A stretch of DNA of 64,000 bases from Rotaria sp. Silwood1 (Eukaryota; Rotifera; Eurotatoria; Philodinida; Philodinidae): the NCBI GenBank assembly GCA_905250075.1, contig CAJNOP010000022.1:1076093-1140092 (forward strand). The letters are read 5' to 3'. Of this stretch, positions 38,493 to 51,500 are shown piece by piece. The notes under the pieces are model-generated. The model ran no database searches and was not told the origin of the DNA. It worked only from the letters and a program-made list of their open reading frames with translations. A program made the translations under genes and the position numbers. Numbering within the stretch: the first letter of the stretch is position 1; each line of letters starts with the position of its first letter.

Positions 38493-40314
38493 ATATAAAA
38501 CATATTTTTGGTTCGTCATTCTACTTTTCTTTTTTTTTTCTTTTACAGTGTAACATTATTTTTCTATCTAAATAACTGACTGACTCTATTTTTTTGTTGT
38601 TATGTTGTATGTTGGTATATATTTCAACATTAAATTGGAATAAGCACTGTGGACTCTCAGTTTTCAAATCTATTTTACTTTCTTGTTGTACATACACTTT
38701 TTTTTTCAAAATATATGCTAAAGCTTTAGAAATTATGGATGTCACAGTTCTCTTTTTGTCCTTATCCTGAAATACAAACGATGTTCATTCCTCGAGAAGC
38801 TTATTTGAACAAAGGCTAAAGTCATACAACGTCACAAATATGTCTACTCTTAAACTTTTTAAATTCGTCTGTCATTCGATACACAGAGTGTGACACACGA
38901 TATCCTTGATGAAAAGATAGACTAAACTATCGAAATATCTGACAAGTTGCATGACGTTATAGAGAGCTTTGCCTACTATGTCTGTTTGTTACCGACCGTC
39001 TGTGAGGCGGATGAAGAGAGGTTCACTTTTCTTGACATATCCTTCGACACTCCTTTCATTAATTATTTATTAATGGGTCATTAACGAGTTACTAATTATC
39101 TATAAATGAGTGACTAATGAAATAGTAATGAGTTATTAATTACATGTTAACTAGTGATTTAAATAATGAGTCCTTGCTAATGGTATGTTAGTATGTCCAT
39201 CACAGTCTGGTAACGGGTTAAGTGGATCCAAATTCTATTCTGCACACTTCAACATTCTTGTTAAATCATGTTTCACAAAAATTATAGATGTCTTTAATTT
39301 GTCATTTCATTGACGACTATATGGTATGTTAGCTAACAAGTTCAGTTATGTTCATAGACTTCTTGTCTGATAGACATCCATGAAGACCAGTTACAGTAAG
39401 TCTTTATATACCAATCAGTGAAGCTTTTCAAAAGTTGTGAAAAAGTTTCCAATGCAGATAGTCCAAGTGATATCGATTGGTTTACAAATATTTATTACAA
39501 CTAATCCCAATTGGTGTCTATCAAGCAACAAGTCTATAAGCATAACCGAACTTTTAGCTAAGATACCATTAGTCACCAATTAAATAGTAAATAAAAGACA
39601 TTGATACGTATTTTGTTACCAGACTGGAATACTCAAACTGATAAGACCAATCTGAGATGAAAATGTCAACGCCGCAGTAATTAAGCAGAAAAAGATACTT
39701 AATGATTTCGACGGTCATGCTGATAATGAGAACCAAATGGACAGGACAGTAAAATTTAATACTACTGATATTGTATTTATTTGTGCTTTTGTTAAATATA
39801 AGACATCAGAACTCAAGCTTTATCGAAATATATGGTTTTCTACATGCAATAAAAGATATAACTAATCAAAAGCAAGTTTTCTTTCGGAAAAATATTCCTA
39901 TTGATTAATTTAAATGAAAGATTTCAAATACAGTGGAGAATGAAAATGTACAGAAAAGAATAAGAAGAGCATTCAGTTCTTACTGCAAGACTGCTGTCAA
40001 CAGATGACGCTTGTTGACAGCGATCGAATATTTATGAACATGTTCATATTTTTTAAATATCGCATCTTTTTCAAATTAATTTGAATAGAAATAAATATAA
40101 AGGAAAATTTAATTGATTATAATTAAAAGATGAAAACATAAAAATGAGTCAAACTATTGGTTTCTTTCGTAACGTTTAAGAATTTCTCATCAGCTGCCGA
40201 AGAAAAGTCTGGATTATTTACTCATTACAAAAACCATTTGAACTTACAAAAATTTCTAAAGATATCAATTGATATTGAAGAATTATCTATATTTATTAAC
40301 ATACGAGCAACACA
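38493..40314. other. intergenic with a palindromic MITE and TAATGAGT-like repeats
   Basis: No gene recognised. At 39059-39145 there are loose repeats of a motif like TAATGAGTTACTAATTA. The element at 39203-39626 is listed separately. Confidence 0.5.
39203..39626. mobile_element. 424-bp palindromic element, ends CAGTCTGGTAAC
   Basis: The left end CAGTCTGGTAACGGG is mirrored by GTTACCAGACTG at the right. The inverted arms stay alignable almost to the centre near 39443: TAGACTTCTTGTCTGATAGA at the left against TAGACTTGTTGCTTGATAGA in the reverse complement of the right, and CCAATCAGTGA against CCAATCGATATCA. The whole unit could fold into one long hairpin. No coding capacity and no clear target duplication. 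Confidence 0.8.
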
Positions 40315-43300
40315 ATGTCAATTAATCAAGCTCATTATCAAGGCGGTCTTCTACTCTATCAAGGCGAACAGTAAGTGAATCTAATTTCCTATCAAATAAA
40401 TCCTATTCATCTTATTTTATAAATACATATTAGAATTGTCAATCATTCGAAAAATGTAACATTAACATTTGATGATACAAGTCGTCAATGTGGTGAAATA
40501 TTTCGTGGAAAACACAAAGGAAGAGTATTTGTAACAACTCATCGAATGATCTTTCTTAGTGATGATCCACGAGATAGTTTACTTTCATTTGCTGTGGCTT
40601 TTATGTCTATGAGAAATTTACATGTTGAACAACCAATATTTGGTGCTAATTATATTTCTGGTATTGCTGGTGCACATCCAAACGGTTAGTTTTTAATATA
40701 ATAATCATTCTCATAATATTTTTATATAAAAAGTGGTGAAATATTTATAAAATGGTATAATTGAATAGCATAGATAGTCTATGATCGCTTTTGTTGACAC
40801 AAATAGTTACAGATAATTTTTCAGTTAACATGAATAAGTGATGTTAAGTTTTTGTGGCATTTAATGTATTCTTAGAGTGTGAAGCGAAGAATTGTATAGA
40901 ATCCATTAGATTTTTCCTGAAGCAAGATGAATAATGGATTATATTGCTCTGTAAATAAAAGTATGAGACGAATTTTTTTTTTAGTTTGATATTATAGCTA
41001 TTTTCAGGCATGAGAGTCTTGCTAATAAGTAGTTCATGGTTGTTATGTTCTATTCAATTTTTCTACTTGATATGCATGTACAGCAATATCATGTAATGAT
41101 GCTTTGTTATTAAAAGTATAAGAAAGAGAGAATATTCTATGGCTGAAGAAAGTGATAGATTTGTAAAAGTTATAATCTGCAAAAACGCTCAGTCCTTATG
41201 TAAACAGATCCCGTAATCAAAGAGTTAGTTTTCAATGATTAGAAATACTACTTATTTGCGGTACATTTAGTTCTCCATCCATCATAGTGTCTAAAGACAT
41301 GTATTGTTGATGACAAGTAACTTACAAACAACGAAAATAATTACATCATAGCACATACAACAATGAGTAAAAATAATATGAGTCATTAAAGCCGATTTTC
41401 GTTGCATCGAACAACCATGATGCGCAAAAAAAATCCATCTATTGTTGACAAACAAGTTACTTCAGACGTATAGAATAGAATAGAATTAGGTAAATAAGGA
41501 GCTTTGGGAAAGAAAGCTCGAATAGGATAATAAGTGTCGAAAAACAAACACGTTGATATTTTCTCACAATAATTAGAAATACAACTTATTATCATTCGTT
41601 GTTAAAATATTTTTGAATCTAACTTTTATTTATATAGATATTTATTTCGAATTCTACAAAATATATTCCATCGCTAAGACAGTTTTTACAAGAAAAAAAA
41701 AATGTTTTATTTTAATACTCCCAACGACGACGATATTGATGAGGAGGATAACGATGATGATGATGAAAAGGGCGTCTCGGTCGATGATGATGATGATGAT
41801 GATGGTGATGATGATGGTGATGAAAACCATGATCATCTTCATCTTCATCTTCATCGTGTTCATGTTTTCGATATGATTCTGTTGATAATGTTCGCATGAT
41901 GGCTGCTGTTGTTGTTGTCGTTTTTCTTCTCGATGTTGGTATTTGTAATGTTGATTCACATGCAAACCAACCATTTACTTTAGATTTTGGATAACCAGGT
42001 AATAAACTTCCATGTGTTGCATCATAAACATAAACAAAATCTCTTGTAAATATATAATGACGTTTAGCATATGTAAAACCAGATTGTATAAAATCATTTG
42101 GTGATGGATTAAGTATAGCATCAATAGTAAGAATTTCTAATTCATTATTATGATCAAATTCATTTAAACGGAATGCTAAATGATTACGTATGAAATAAAT
42201 TGAATTTCGATGTAATAAAGCAATACGTGGATTTTGTGGATAATTTTTACCATGTAGTATATAGGGTCCATCAATAGACCAATGTGTTTTTAATTGCCAC
42301 ATACGATAATCACGAAATAAATATGTATAACCAATAGATGATTTGACACAAGCTGTTATTGTTGTATCAGTTAATGATGGAAAACGTTCATTAATTAATG
42401 TTGGTTGAGGATCCCATGAACGTTTTCTTCTTGTTTGATATCTCCATACTTGATTATCTTTAAATAAATAAAGTTCACCATCGGGACCTTCACAACCAGT
42501 TTGAAATTCTTCTGAACACCAATTATCAATTGGTAATATATCCAAAGAATATGTTGATGATGATAATGTTGTTTTCGATTGTTCAGTTGTAGATTTTATG
42601 TCTGGTTTACTATACAAGTTTTGTATAGCTTGTTGATCATCATTTGATAAATCATAATTTGAATCAAATTGTTGATAGATAGGATACATAAGTGAACCAT
42701 TTTCAAATGAATGATCTAAACCAAGTGCATGACCTATTTCATGTGCAGCAACAAGTCTTAATGTATATGATTCATCATGATCTTTATAATCATCTGTAAA
42801 ATAATCATCATCATCAAAATGTATAGCACCATTTGTTGGATAAAAAGCATGTGCTAATGTTGCACCACGTCCATCAAATGGATATCCATCCTTATGATCT
42901 TTTGAATCAAATTTTATTTTAAGATTAGCTGTCTGTTTTGTACTGACCATTTCAAATGTTAATCCGGAATGTTTTTGCCAATCATTAAATGATTGATTTA
43001 TTATACGTTGAATATGATCTTTTGTTGTAATATATTTTTGTTGTTCAGGATATTTTTCTATAAACCATTTTAAATGCTTTTGTGGCCAAATATGTGTTTT
43101 TATTGCAGAACTTTCGGATACTTTAGTTTTGCCTGATCGCCCTTGAACATTCGTAGATAAAGATTCACGTTGATCAACATTAACTGGATGCCCAATGGAA
43201 TCATAAGTACCAAGATCAGGATTTCCGCATCGAGGTTTTTCCATAAAAGCTTTTGTTCTTTCATCAAGTTGACCTGTTTCCTACGATTAAATAAATTTTA

Positions 43301-44999
43301 ATGGTTAAGCAAATTGATAAAAGAAATAAAAAAAAACCTACCGGTAATTTATAAAGACGTTGAAACTTAAGAATTGCTGCTGTATATGAAGATCGAGCAA
43401 TTATAGAAAATAATCGACGACCCTCAACCTTTGGCGTATAACCAAATTGTTGTAAATATCGATAATAATCAATTTCGAATTTAGTTTCACTTGTTGCTCG
43501 AATAGTAATAATAAACATACATAGAAATATAATTTCTATTCGTTGTTTGATGATCATGCTTGACTTGTCTATTCGCTTTTGTTCTTATTGTTTCATCCTT
43601 TATATATATATATCATTCAATCAATCAATTGATAAGAACATGTGTTATGATTGACATTTGTTTTTTTTTTCGTGTTTAGGTGGATTTCAAGGCGAAGTTA
43701 AGTTTCAATTAACGTATTCATCGGGTGGTGCTATTGATGCTAGTAAAGCATTACGTGAAGTTAATTCGATTTGTGAGTCATGTTTTTTTTTTTTATGTCA
43801 CTGATACGCTTCACTGGTTATTATGTTTTAATTTTTAGTTCATCGACATACTCAAGCAGCACCACCGTAAATTATTTTATTTTGGTCTTTTAAAATAACA
43901 TTGTTGAATTATTTTTAGATCTTATGGTATGGCTGCAGCTAATTTATATGAACCTCCACCACCATCATATCAAGCAGCACAAGCTTCAAATAATCGTTTT
44001 GCTGGTAAAGTCTATTTCGAATATTTTTTCATTTCGTCAATAAAATACTATCTTAAACTTTATCAATATATATATATATACAAGGTAGATGATATAGAAT
44101 AATTTTCAGTAAATATAAGTCTCAGGACGTTATGTGATGAAGCCTGTTACTTTGTATTATGATTCGAAGTGTCGTATTAGAGTTAACATTATTTTTAATT
44201 CTAATACGTAGATTATTGCTGCTCAGACTTCGACCACTCTAAGATGAGCAATTTCCAAAACCGAACAGTTTTGTTCTGTTGTCAGAAGCTTTCGAAGATG
44301 AACTCTTAGAAGTATAGTTGTAAATAGCATATGTATTAGAGGGATACTTATAGATGAAAGCATAAGTTTGAAATTATTGATTCTGATGTTGCAATGGCAT
44401 GTCTTAACACTCTCTTTCACTCTCTATGGTTTTTAAACTAATAAGTCATAGATATATGTTACATCTTGCCTTTTCATATATTACTGAATTCCATATTTAC
44501 TCTTGGTAATTCATTATTTAAAAAACGACACCTACAGAATTAAATAGAAGTTCTACTAAAATAAAAAGATAATCTGTCGGCGTAACGAAATCGCTTTTTT
44601 TTTCGTTTGAATTTAGACACAGATATGTACGTATCACCAGCCCAAGCACCATATGAAGGGGTCTATCAAAGACAACCAACAGGTCTCCCAAAAGCAGAAT
44701 TTGTTCCTCAATATCCTGAAATACCATCGGCTCCTCCATCACAAGTAATCAATTCTAATATGTATCCTCAAATGCCGAATGGATATCAAGCACCAATGCA
44801 ATATCCACCTCAAGCGGCTTATCAAAATAATAATTATGGTGGTCAAATGTATGTTCCACATATGAATCAACAACCGGTACGACTTTTGTTCTTTTCTTAG
44901 AAATTTTTGTATTGATTTGATTAATTATTATAGAATCCTCAAATGCCACCGTCGTATGAACAATCTCAACAAGATTCACAACAGAAAAAACGTGATTAA
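40315..44999 (+). CDS. WBP2: WW domain-binding protein 2
   Basis: The start at 40315 gives MSINQAHYQGGLLLYQGEQ. Later exons form the GRAM domain (VTLTFDDT, KGRVFVTTHRMIFLSDDPRD, QPIFGANYISGI, then GFQGEVKFQLTYSSGGAIDA), matching VELTFNDM, RVIFLSKGKDA, QPVFGANYIKG and YKLTFTAGGAIEF of human WBP2. The C-terminal half is Pro/Tyr/Gln-rich with PPxY ligands for WW domains (PPPPSYQAAQ, MPPSYEQSQ). WBP2 is a co-activator that binds YAP/TAZ, NEDD4-type ligases and steroid receptors. The intron 40685-43679 is about 3 kb and contains a complete metalloproteinase gene on the opposite strand. The frame joins across it (CCA-AAC-G|GT-GGA). Confidence 0.94.
41712..43557 (-). CDS. matrix metalloproteinase with haemopexin domain and His-rich tail, nested in a WBP2 intron
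   Basis: Two exons (43557-43342, 43280-41712) give 594 codons. A hydrophobic leader (EIIFLCMFIITIRAT) is the signal peptide. The propeptide ends LPETGQLDERTKAFMEKPRC with the cysteine switch PRCGNPD near residue 88. The catalytic domain has the zinc site HEIGHALGLDHS (about residue 252) and the Met-turn LMYP, plus the structural-zinc and calcium segment DGRGATLAHAFYP. A haemopexin-like region follows the linker (WCSEEFQTGCEGPDGELYLF, YTYLFRDYRMWQL, HYIFTRDFVYVYD). No RxKR furin site is seen before the catalytic domain, so activation is probably extracellular. The C-terminus is odd: an acidic run, then 14 consecutive His, more His, Arg and Pro. The plus-strand ORFs over this tail are shadows of the CAT repeat. 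Confidence 0.95.
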
Positions 45000-45230
45000 A
45001 AAAAAACAAAGAATTGAACTGATTTTCATGTATATTAAATTTATTCTTTTTCGATATATTTTAAAGCTTCTTTCAATCATGTTTTTTGCTTTGTCTCTTT
45101 TCCGGATTTTAATCATTAAAAAACCAAGCATTATCGTTATATATAATCAAGTTTGATTCACATATATATATATTACTGTTTCATCACTGTGCAATAATAC
45201 ATGTATCTGAGAGATGATTATCCATTTTAG

Positions 45231-48200
45231 ATGCCATATAGACGAATAACGAGCATAGATGTAGCATCAATCCCACAACCTGGTTATAATCTAGCTGAAT
45301 CCATACATTTTAGTCCAGATGATAACATATTAACTTATATACGTTCACCATGTCCACCATTAATACGGAAACTTTATGCATATGATCTTCGAAAAGATAA
45401 AGAATTTGTTTTTACTGAAATGGAAAACAATGATGAAGCTATCGAAGATAATCTTTCTCAAGAACAATTTCAACGTGAAGTAGGTGTGTTTCTTTTTAAT
45501 GTTTTACAACAAAAAAAAAAAAAAAAAAGAATTTTATTTTTTCAAAATTTATAGATAATTAGATTTGAAATTTTTCACATCAACGAAAGTCATGTAGAGA
45601 ACCGAGACATGTTATTTTGCTCTATCAAATAAAACTATTTCCAAAAAGCTTCAAAATCATTATACTGATTTCGCTGTATTTAAAACAAATCAAATGAAAC
45701 CTAAAAATAGAACAAAGTAATATTATACCATGCTGTTTGAAAAAGATTCGTCTAACTAAAAGGATTATTTTTCGATAGTATTTTACGATAAACATGTAAG
45801 AACTAATGAAGAGAAAATCCCTCAGAAAAGACATTGTTTTTTTTTTTGATACAGAGGAAACTAACGACAAGTCTTAAGAAATAAATCAAATAAATAATTA
45901 TTCTTTTCCGTTTAGCGTCAACATCAGTTAATACCTTATATATCTCGTTATCAATGGGCAAAAGATAAAACTCAATCAATAATGCTTATTCCCATGGGCA
46001 GCGATCTTTATGTTTATAATAAAAAACAATTTCATCTGTTAGTCAATGGATCTCATCAAGCACCTATTCTTGATCCCAAATTGTCACCTGATGGAAAACT
46101 AGTTGCTTATGTTCAAGATTGTGAACTCTATTGTATATCAACTGCATCATCAATACCTTTAGCTGTACCACGTCAATTAACATTTGATGCTCGTAACTAT
46201 CCAAATAAAACAAATGGTCTTGCAGAATTTATTGCGCAAGAAGAAATGGATCGCAATGATGGTTTTTGGTGGTCAGATGATTCACGTTTTATTGCATTTA
46301 CTCAAGTTGATGAGTCAAATGTACCAGTTTTTCGTATTTCACATTCAGGTTCTAGTGATCCTGATCATGTAAAAAGAAATAAAAAACAAGAGAAAAAAAA
46401 CAATTCTATTTTATTTTCTATATTTTAGGTTGAAGAACATCGATACCCATTTGCTGGTAAAGCTAATGTTCAAGTAACTGTTGGTATAATTGATGTTACA
46501 ATTGAAAATAATCAACAACAACCGATTATACATTGGGTTGATTTAAGTAGATTCAATGATTATTATGTAGCACGTGTCGATTTCTTTCCTGATAATAGTC
46601 TTGCTTTACAAATTGAAAATCGTCAACAAACTAAATTACAATTATATCAATATGATTTTTTACATCAAAAACCATTAAAACTATTAATTGAAGAAATAAG
46701 TGAAACATGGATTAATTTACACGATTTATTTTATACATTAAAAAAAACTCCAACACAATTTATATGGGCTAGTGAACGAACTGGTTATATGCATTTAGAA
46801 TTACATGATTATGATAGTGGAAAATTAATAAAAACATTAACAGACGGTGATTGGGTTGTACAACGTATTGCTGATATTGATGAAATTAATTCAATAATTT
46901 ATTTTGTCGCTAATCGTGAAACACCTCTTGAAACTCATCTTTATAGTGCTAATTATAATGATGATATACCTAAAATAGATCGCATAACACAAGAATCTGG
47001 TTGTCATGTTGTTTATTGTTTTAATCAAACATATCAATATTGTATAACACAATGGAATTCAATAGATCAATATCCAATAATAAGAATATTAGATGTTAAA
47101 AAAAAAGAAATTATTAAAACTTTAGATCATTTATACCAAGATGTATTACGAACAATTGAAGAATTTCATTTAGTTAAACCAAAATTATTTCCTATATTAA
47201 ATAGAAATAATGATACACTTTATTGTGCACTCTATACTCCAGATAATGAACAAGAAATATATCAAAGACCATATCCAACACTTGTATCAGTTTATGGTGG
47301 ACCACATCTTCAACGGTATGAGAAAAACAAATTTTTCTGAAATACGATCTAGATGAGTGTTGAAATGTAGAAGTAAAAATGTGAACCTCATAGACCATGA
47401 CAGACGTTTGTGACACGTAATGAAAACCGTATATTGATAATTAATTACCTATTGCATATCTGTACAGCAGCTACATCGATTGTCACATTTTAATCCTACA
47501 AGAATGACGTTTAAAGATTCTTTTTTTGTCAATCAATCCAGATCTTTTTCATTTTCTAGTGTTGTAAATTCCTGGTCACTTCGAACTGATATGCGTTGTC
47601 AACGTTTAGTTGAATCCGGTTATGTTGTATTATGTTTAGATAATCGTGGCAGTTCAAATCGAGGTGTTGCATTTGAAAGTTCTATTAGACATGACATGGG
47701 ACACATAGAATTAGATGATCAAATTGATGGTATACAATATCTTATCAAACAAGGTATTACTGATGAAACACGTGTTGGTATATATGGTTGGTCTTATGGT
47801 GGATACATGTCAGCTATGGCATTAGTTCGTGCAAATCACATTTTTAAATTAGGTATTGCCGGTGCACCAGTTACACATTGGGATGGGTAAGCTGAAAAAG
47901 GAGAAATCAGCTATTAGGATCTATTAAATAATGTGTTTCTTTTGTTTAGATATGATACTCATTATACTGAAAGATATATGGGTACACCAGAGGAGAATCC
48001 ACAGGGATATGAAATTTCAAGTGTACTGTATTATGTAAATAATTTGAAAGGACATTTAATGATAATTCATGGTTTAATTGATGAGAATGTTCATTTTCGT
48101 CATTCAGCTCGTCTTGTAAATGCACTTATTAAAGCTAATAAACCATATGAACTAATAGTATTTCCAGATGAACGACATATGCCAAGAAAATTTAATGAAC

Positions 48201-48250
48201 GTTATTTTATGGAAGAACGTATATTTGAATTTATTCGAAAATATTTATAA
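45231..48250 (+). CDS. DPP8/DPP9-like prolyl dipeptidyl peptidase
   Basis: Serine peptidase of the S9B (DPP-IV) family, cleaving Xaa-Pro dipeptides from N-termini. Exons 45231-45479, 45916-46368, 46429-47315, 47560-47886 and 47950-48250 join to 738 codons. The substrate-N-terminus-binding Glu pair is in [17 protein letters not shown]. The catalytic Ser is in [16 protein letters not shown], the Asp in [10 protein letters not shown] and the His in [27 protein letters not shown] closely follows the DPP8/9 form GAPVTLWIFYDTGYTERYMG, and there is no signal or anchor, so the enzyme is probably cytosolic. It is about 150 residues shorter than human DPP8, mostly at the N-terminus. Confidence 0.93.
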
Positions 48251-48500
48251 TTAGATTGAATTTTCTTTTTTCTTATGTGTCTTTTTTATATTTCAGTACG
48301 TTAGTCTTTCGATATTATTTATTGCGAATAATTATTTATAAAAAAATTTAGGCAAAAATATAGTTTTTTTTGTCGTCTTTATTCTTCTAATCCTTTTTTT
48401 TTCTTTAATTAATAAAAGCACGGTGAATCTTCTTTTCTTTTTCAGATCTCATCATTTTCCATTATTTATTATTTGTTTTTTTTGACAAGAAGAAAAAAAA

Positions 48501-51500
48501 ATGCAATTAAGAAAACAAGATAAAATGACCGTTAATGATGAACAAGAAAATGGAACTGATGAGACAACAAATGGCGATAAAAGTAAAATATCTAATATGC
48601 ATTTAACTGATGCTGATAAAGAAAAAGGAAATTTTAAAAATTTTAATATTTCAAAACAAACTATTAAGAAACTTCAAAGTAAATTAAAATTTTTATATGA
48701 AAATTTTCAACAAAAAAATAATATATATATATAATTCATTTTTAGATCGTAATGTTGATTTTCTCTTTCCTGTGCAAGCAGAAAGTTACAAACAAATTTA
48801 TGATCAAAAAGATTGTTTAGTTCAAGCATATACAGGCACTGGAAAAACATTAGCTTTTTCAATTCCTACTGTTGAATTACTTCAAAAGGATACATCATTT
48901 AAGTTAATACGTGGACGAGCACCTCGAGTTCTTATTTTGGCACCAACAAGAGAATTAAGTATGTCTTGATAATAATTAAAATAACCTATGGCACTTTCCG
49001 AATAGGTTGTCAGAATTTCGTTCTGAGATAAGATTGGACAACTGTCGTCGGATTGTTTTTAATAGTTCATCATGTGATTCAAATCGGACAAAAACTGTCG
49101 GCAGACTGTACAGTATAATGTACACTATATCAGCAGTAGTTTGAAATAGAAGAAATCAAATTTCTTAAGGAGAACAATTTTTGACAACTATCGACCCTTC
49201 TTCCTTGCTAATAGTTGTCCTATCTTAGTAGAGAAGGAAGATCTCAACATATATTCGAAAATAGTGAAACATTTTAGTTCTAACTTGTTGTCTTCTAGTG
49301 TTCAAAAAATAAGCGAATATTTTATGCTAGGACTTTCGCATTATTAGCGATATAAAATCAAAATATTTTTTTTAGCTAATCAAATTTCGGATGATTTTCA
49401 ATCGATTGTTAGTGATCTATCAATTGTAACAATCTATGGTGGAAAAAAGTATGAAGATCAAGAAAAGAGTATCCGTAATGGATGTGATATTCTTGTCGCA
49501 ACACCAGGTCGATTAAAAGATATTGTTGATAAAGGCAAACTTGATTTAACTAAAGTCAAACATGTTATTCTTGATGAAGTTGATCGAATGCTTGATATGG
49601 GTTTTATTGATGATGTTGAAGAAATTCTTGGTCATATTTTTGTACCAAGTAATTATTACCGAAAGAAATGAAAAAAAAAACTCACATGTTTTAAAATTTT
49701 TATAGATCGTGAAACAAAACCACAATTTATTGTTTTTTCTGCAACAATGCCAGATTGGGTTCATAAACAAACTAAAAAATATATGTCAAAAGAATTTATT
49801 ACAATTGATTTAGTTAAAGGAAATACACAAAAAACTTGTGCAAATGTTGAAGTAAAATGTTTACGTTTTATTTTCTTATCTTTTTTTTTAAAATTATATT
49901 GTTTCTATTTTAAATAGCATCTAGCTGTATTATGTACCTATCAAGATCGAGCTGGTGTTATTAGTTCTCTTGTTCAAATCTATTCTAGTAATAGTCTAGA
50001 TGGACGTGCTATTGTTTTTTGTGAAACAAAAAAAGAAGCTGATGAACTTTCAGTTAGTCATGATATTAAAGCTGAAGCACATGTACTTCATGGTGATATT
50101 CCACAAGATAAACGTGAACTTGTTCTTAAAGTTTGTTTTCAAACGTTTTCTATTGAAATGTAAGAAAATTTTATTCTATTAGAAATTTCGTGAAGGAAAA
50201 TATCGTTTGTTAATTACAACTGATGTTGCTGCTCGTGGTCTTGATATTCCAGAAGTTGACCTTGTTATTGTAACTGCTCCACCAAAAGTAAGATTATATA
50301 TATATAGTACATTTGGTTATGTTTAATAAGAAACGGATTTTGTTATTTAGGATGTTGAATCGTATATTCATCGATCAGGTCGTACAGGTCGAGCTGGTGC
50401 ACAAGGCAAATGTATTTGTCTTTATAAATCAAATCAAACACGTGATCTTAAACGAGTAGAAATCGAAGCCGTATGTATACATTTTTTGTTAGGCTTTTTT
50501 TCTATAATGCCAAGACTCAAATTCAAATAATGGTTTGAATAGATAATGAAGTTCTTTATTAAATGCATTCCATACTGAAATTTCATAAATCAACTATGAG
50601 AGAAAGGTTTAAGATTCCAGCAGACGGTATGAAAATTAGTTTTTAAGAATACCATCTTATAGAGCATTAAATTGCGAAGAAAATAATGGTTTGCCGCATT
50701 TTCGATGACATTCGGTTAAAAAAATTTAAATATTACAAAAAAGCGAAATTTATCACAACATTACTAAAACTTTATTTGGACTTGAGTTGGATGCTTGGTA
50801 TTATGGAAAAAAATATGTTGCTCATATATTTTGACAAATACTATATTATTTTGATGATATAGGGTATTAAATTTACACGAATTGAACCACCACGAACAGA
50901 AGATGTACTTATTGCATCATCAGCCGATGCAGCTAAGTAATATTTTCGAATTTCAATGTTCATTTTTGTTTTTATTTCTGGTTTTTAGAGCTCTTGATAG
51001 TGTAACTGATGAAGCTAAAGCACATTTTCGTAAAACTGCAGAAAAAATTCTTGAAACATGTGACGCAATTGATGCGCTATCAGCTGCATTAGCTTGTATA
51101 TCTGGTACCACAAACATTGTTTCTCGTTCTCTATTAACAAAAAAAGAAGTATGAAAAAATTCTTTTGTTGATCTATGGTTATTATGTTTATTTATTAGAA
51201 TTATACAACATATATGTTATCAGTTACGGATGAATTTAAAGGTCCTGGACTTGTGTTTACCATGTTACGTAAATGTTTTGGAGAAGATTTTGATGCAAAA
51301 GGTAATTGTTCACAAGTTGCATTCACAAAGGATTATAGAGTAGGTATTATTAGATTGAAATGAAAAAGAAACATTTGTATAATGCATTGTATTTAGAATG
51401 CAGTATTTGATATACCAAGTGAACTTGATGAAAAATTACAAAGTTATTGGAAAGATAGTCCACGAATTCAAATGAAACCTATTAAAGAATTACCACAACT

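Noticed and set aside
41613..41974. Asp-rich, Met-rich and basic ORFs on both strands around 41.7-41.9 kb
   Set aside because: They are other frames of the CAT/GAT codon repeat that encodes the polyhistidine tail of the metalloproteinase.
48960..49373. Possible inverted repeat (AAGATTGGACAACT against a reverse-complemented AAGATAGGACAACT) in a helicase intron
   Set aside because: Only about 14 bp match, and no element boundaries could be drawn.
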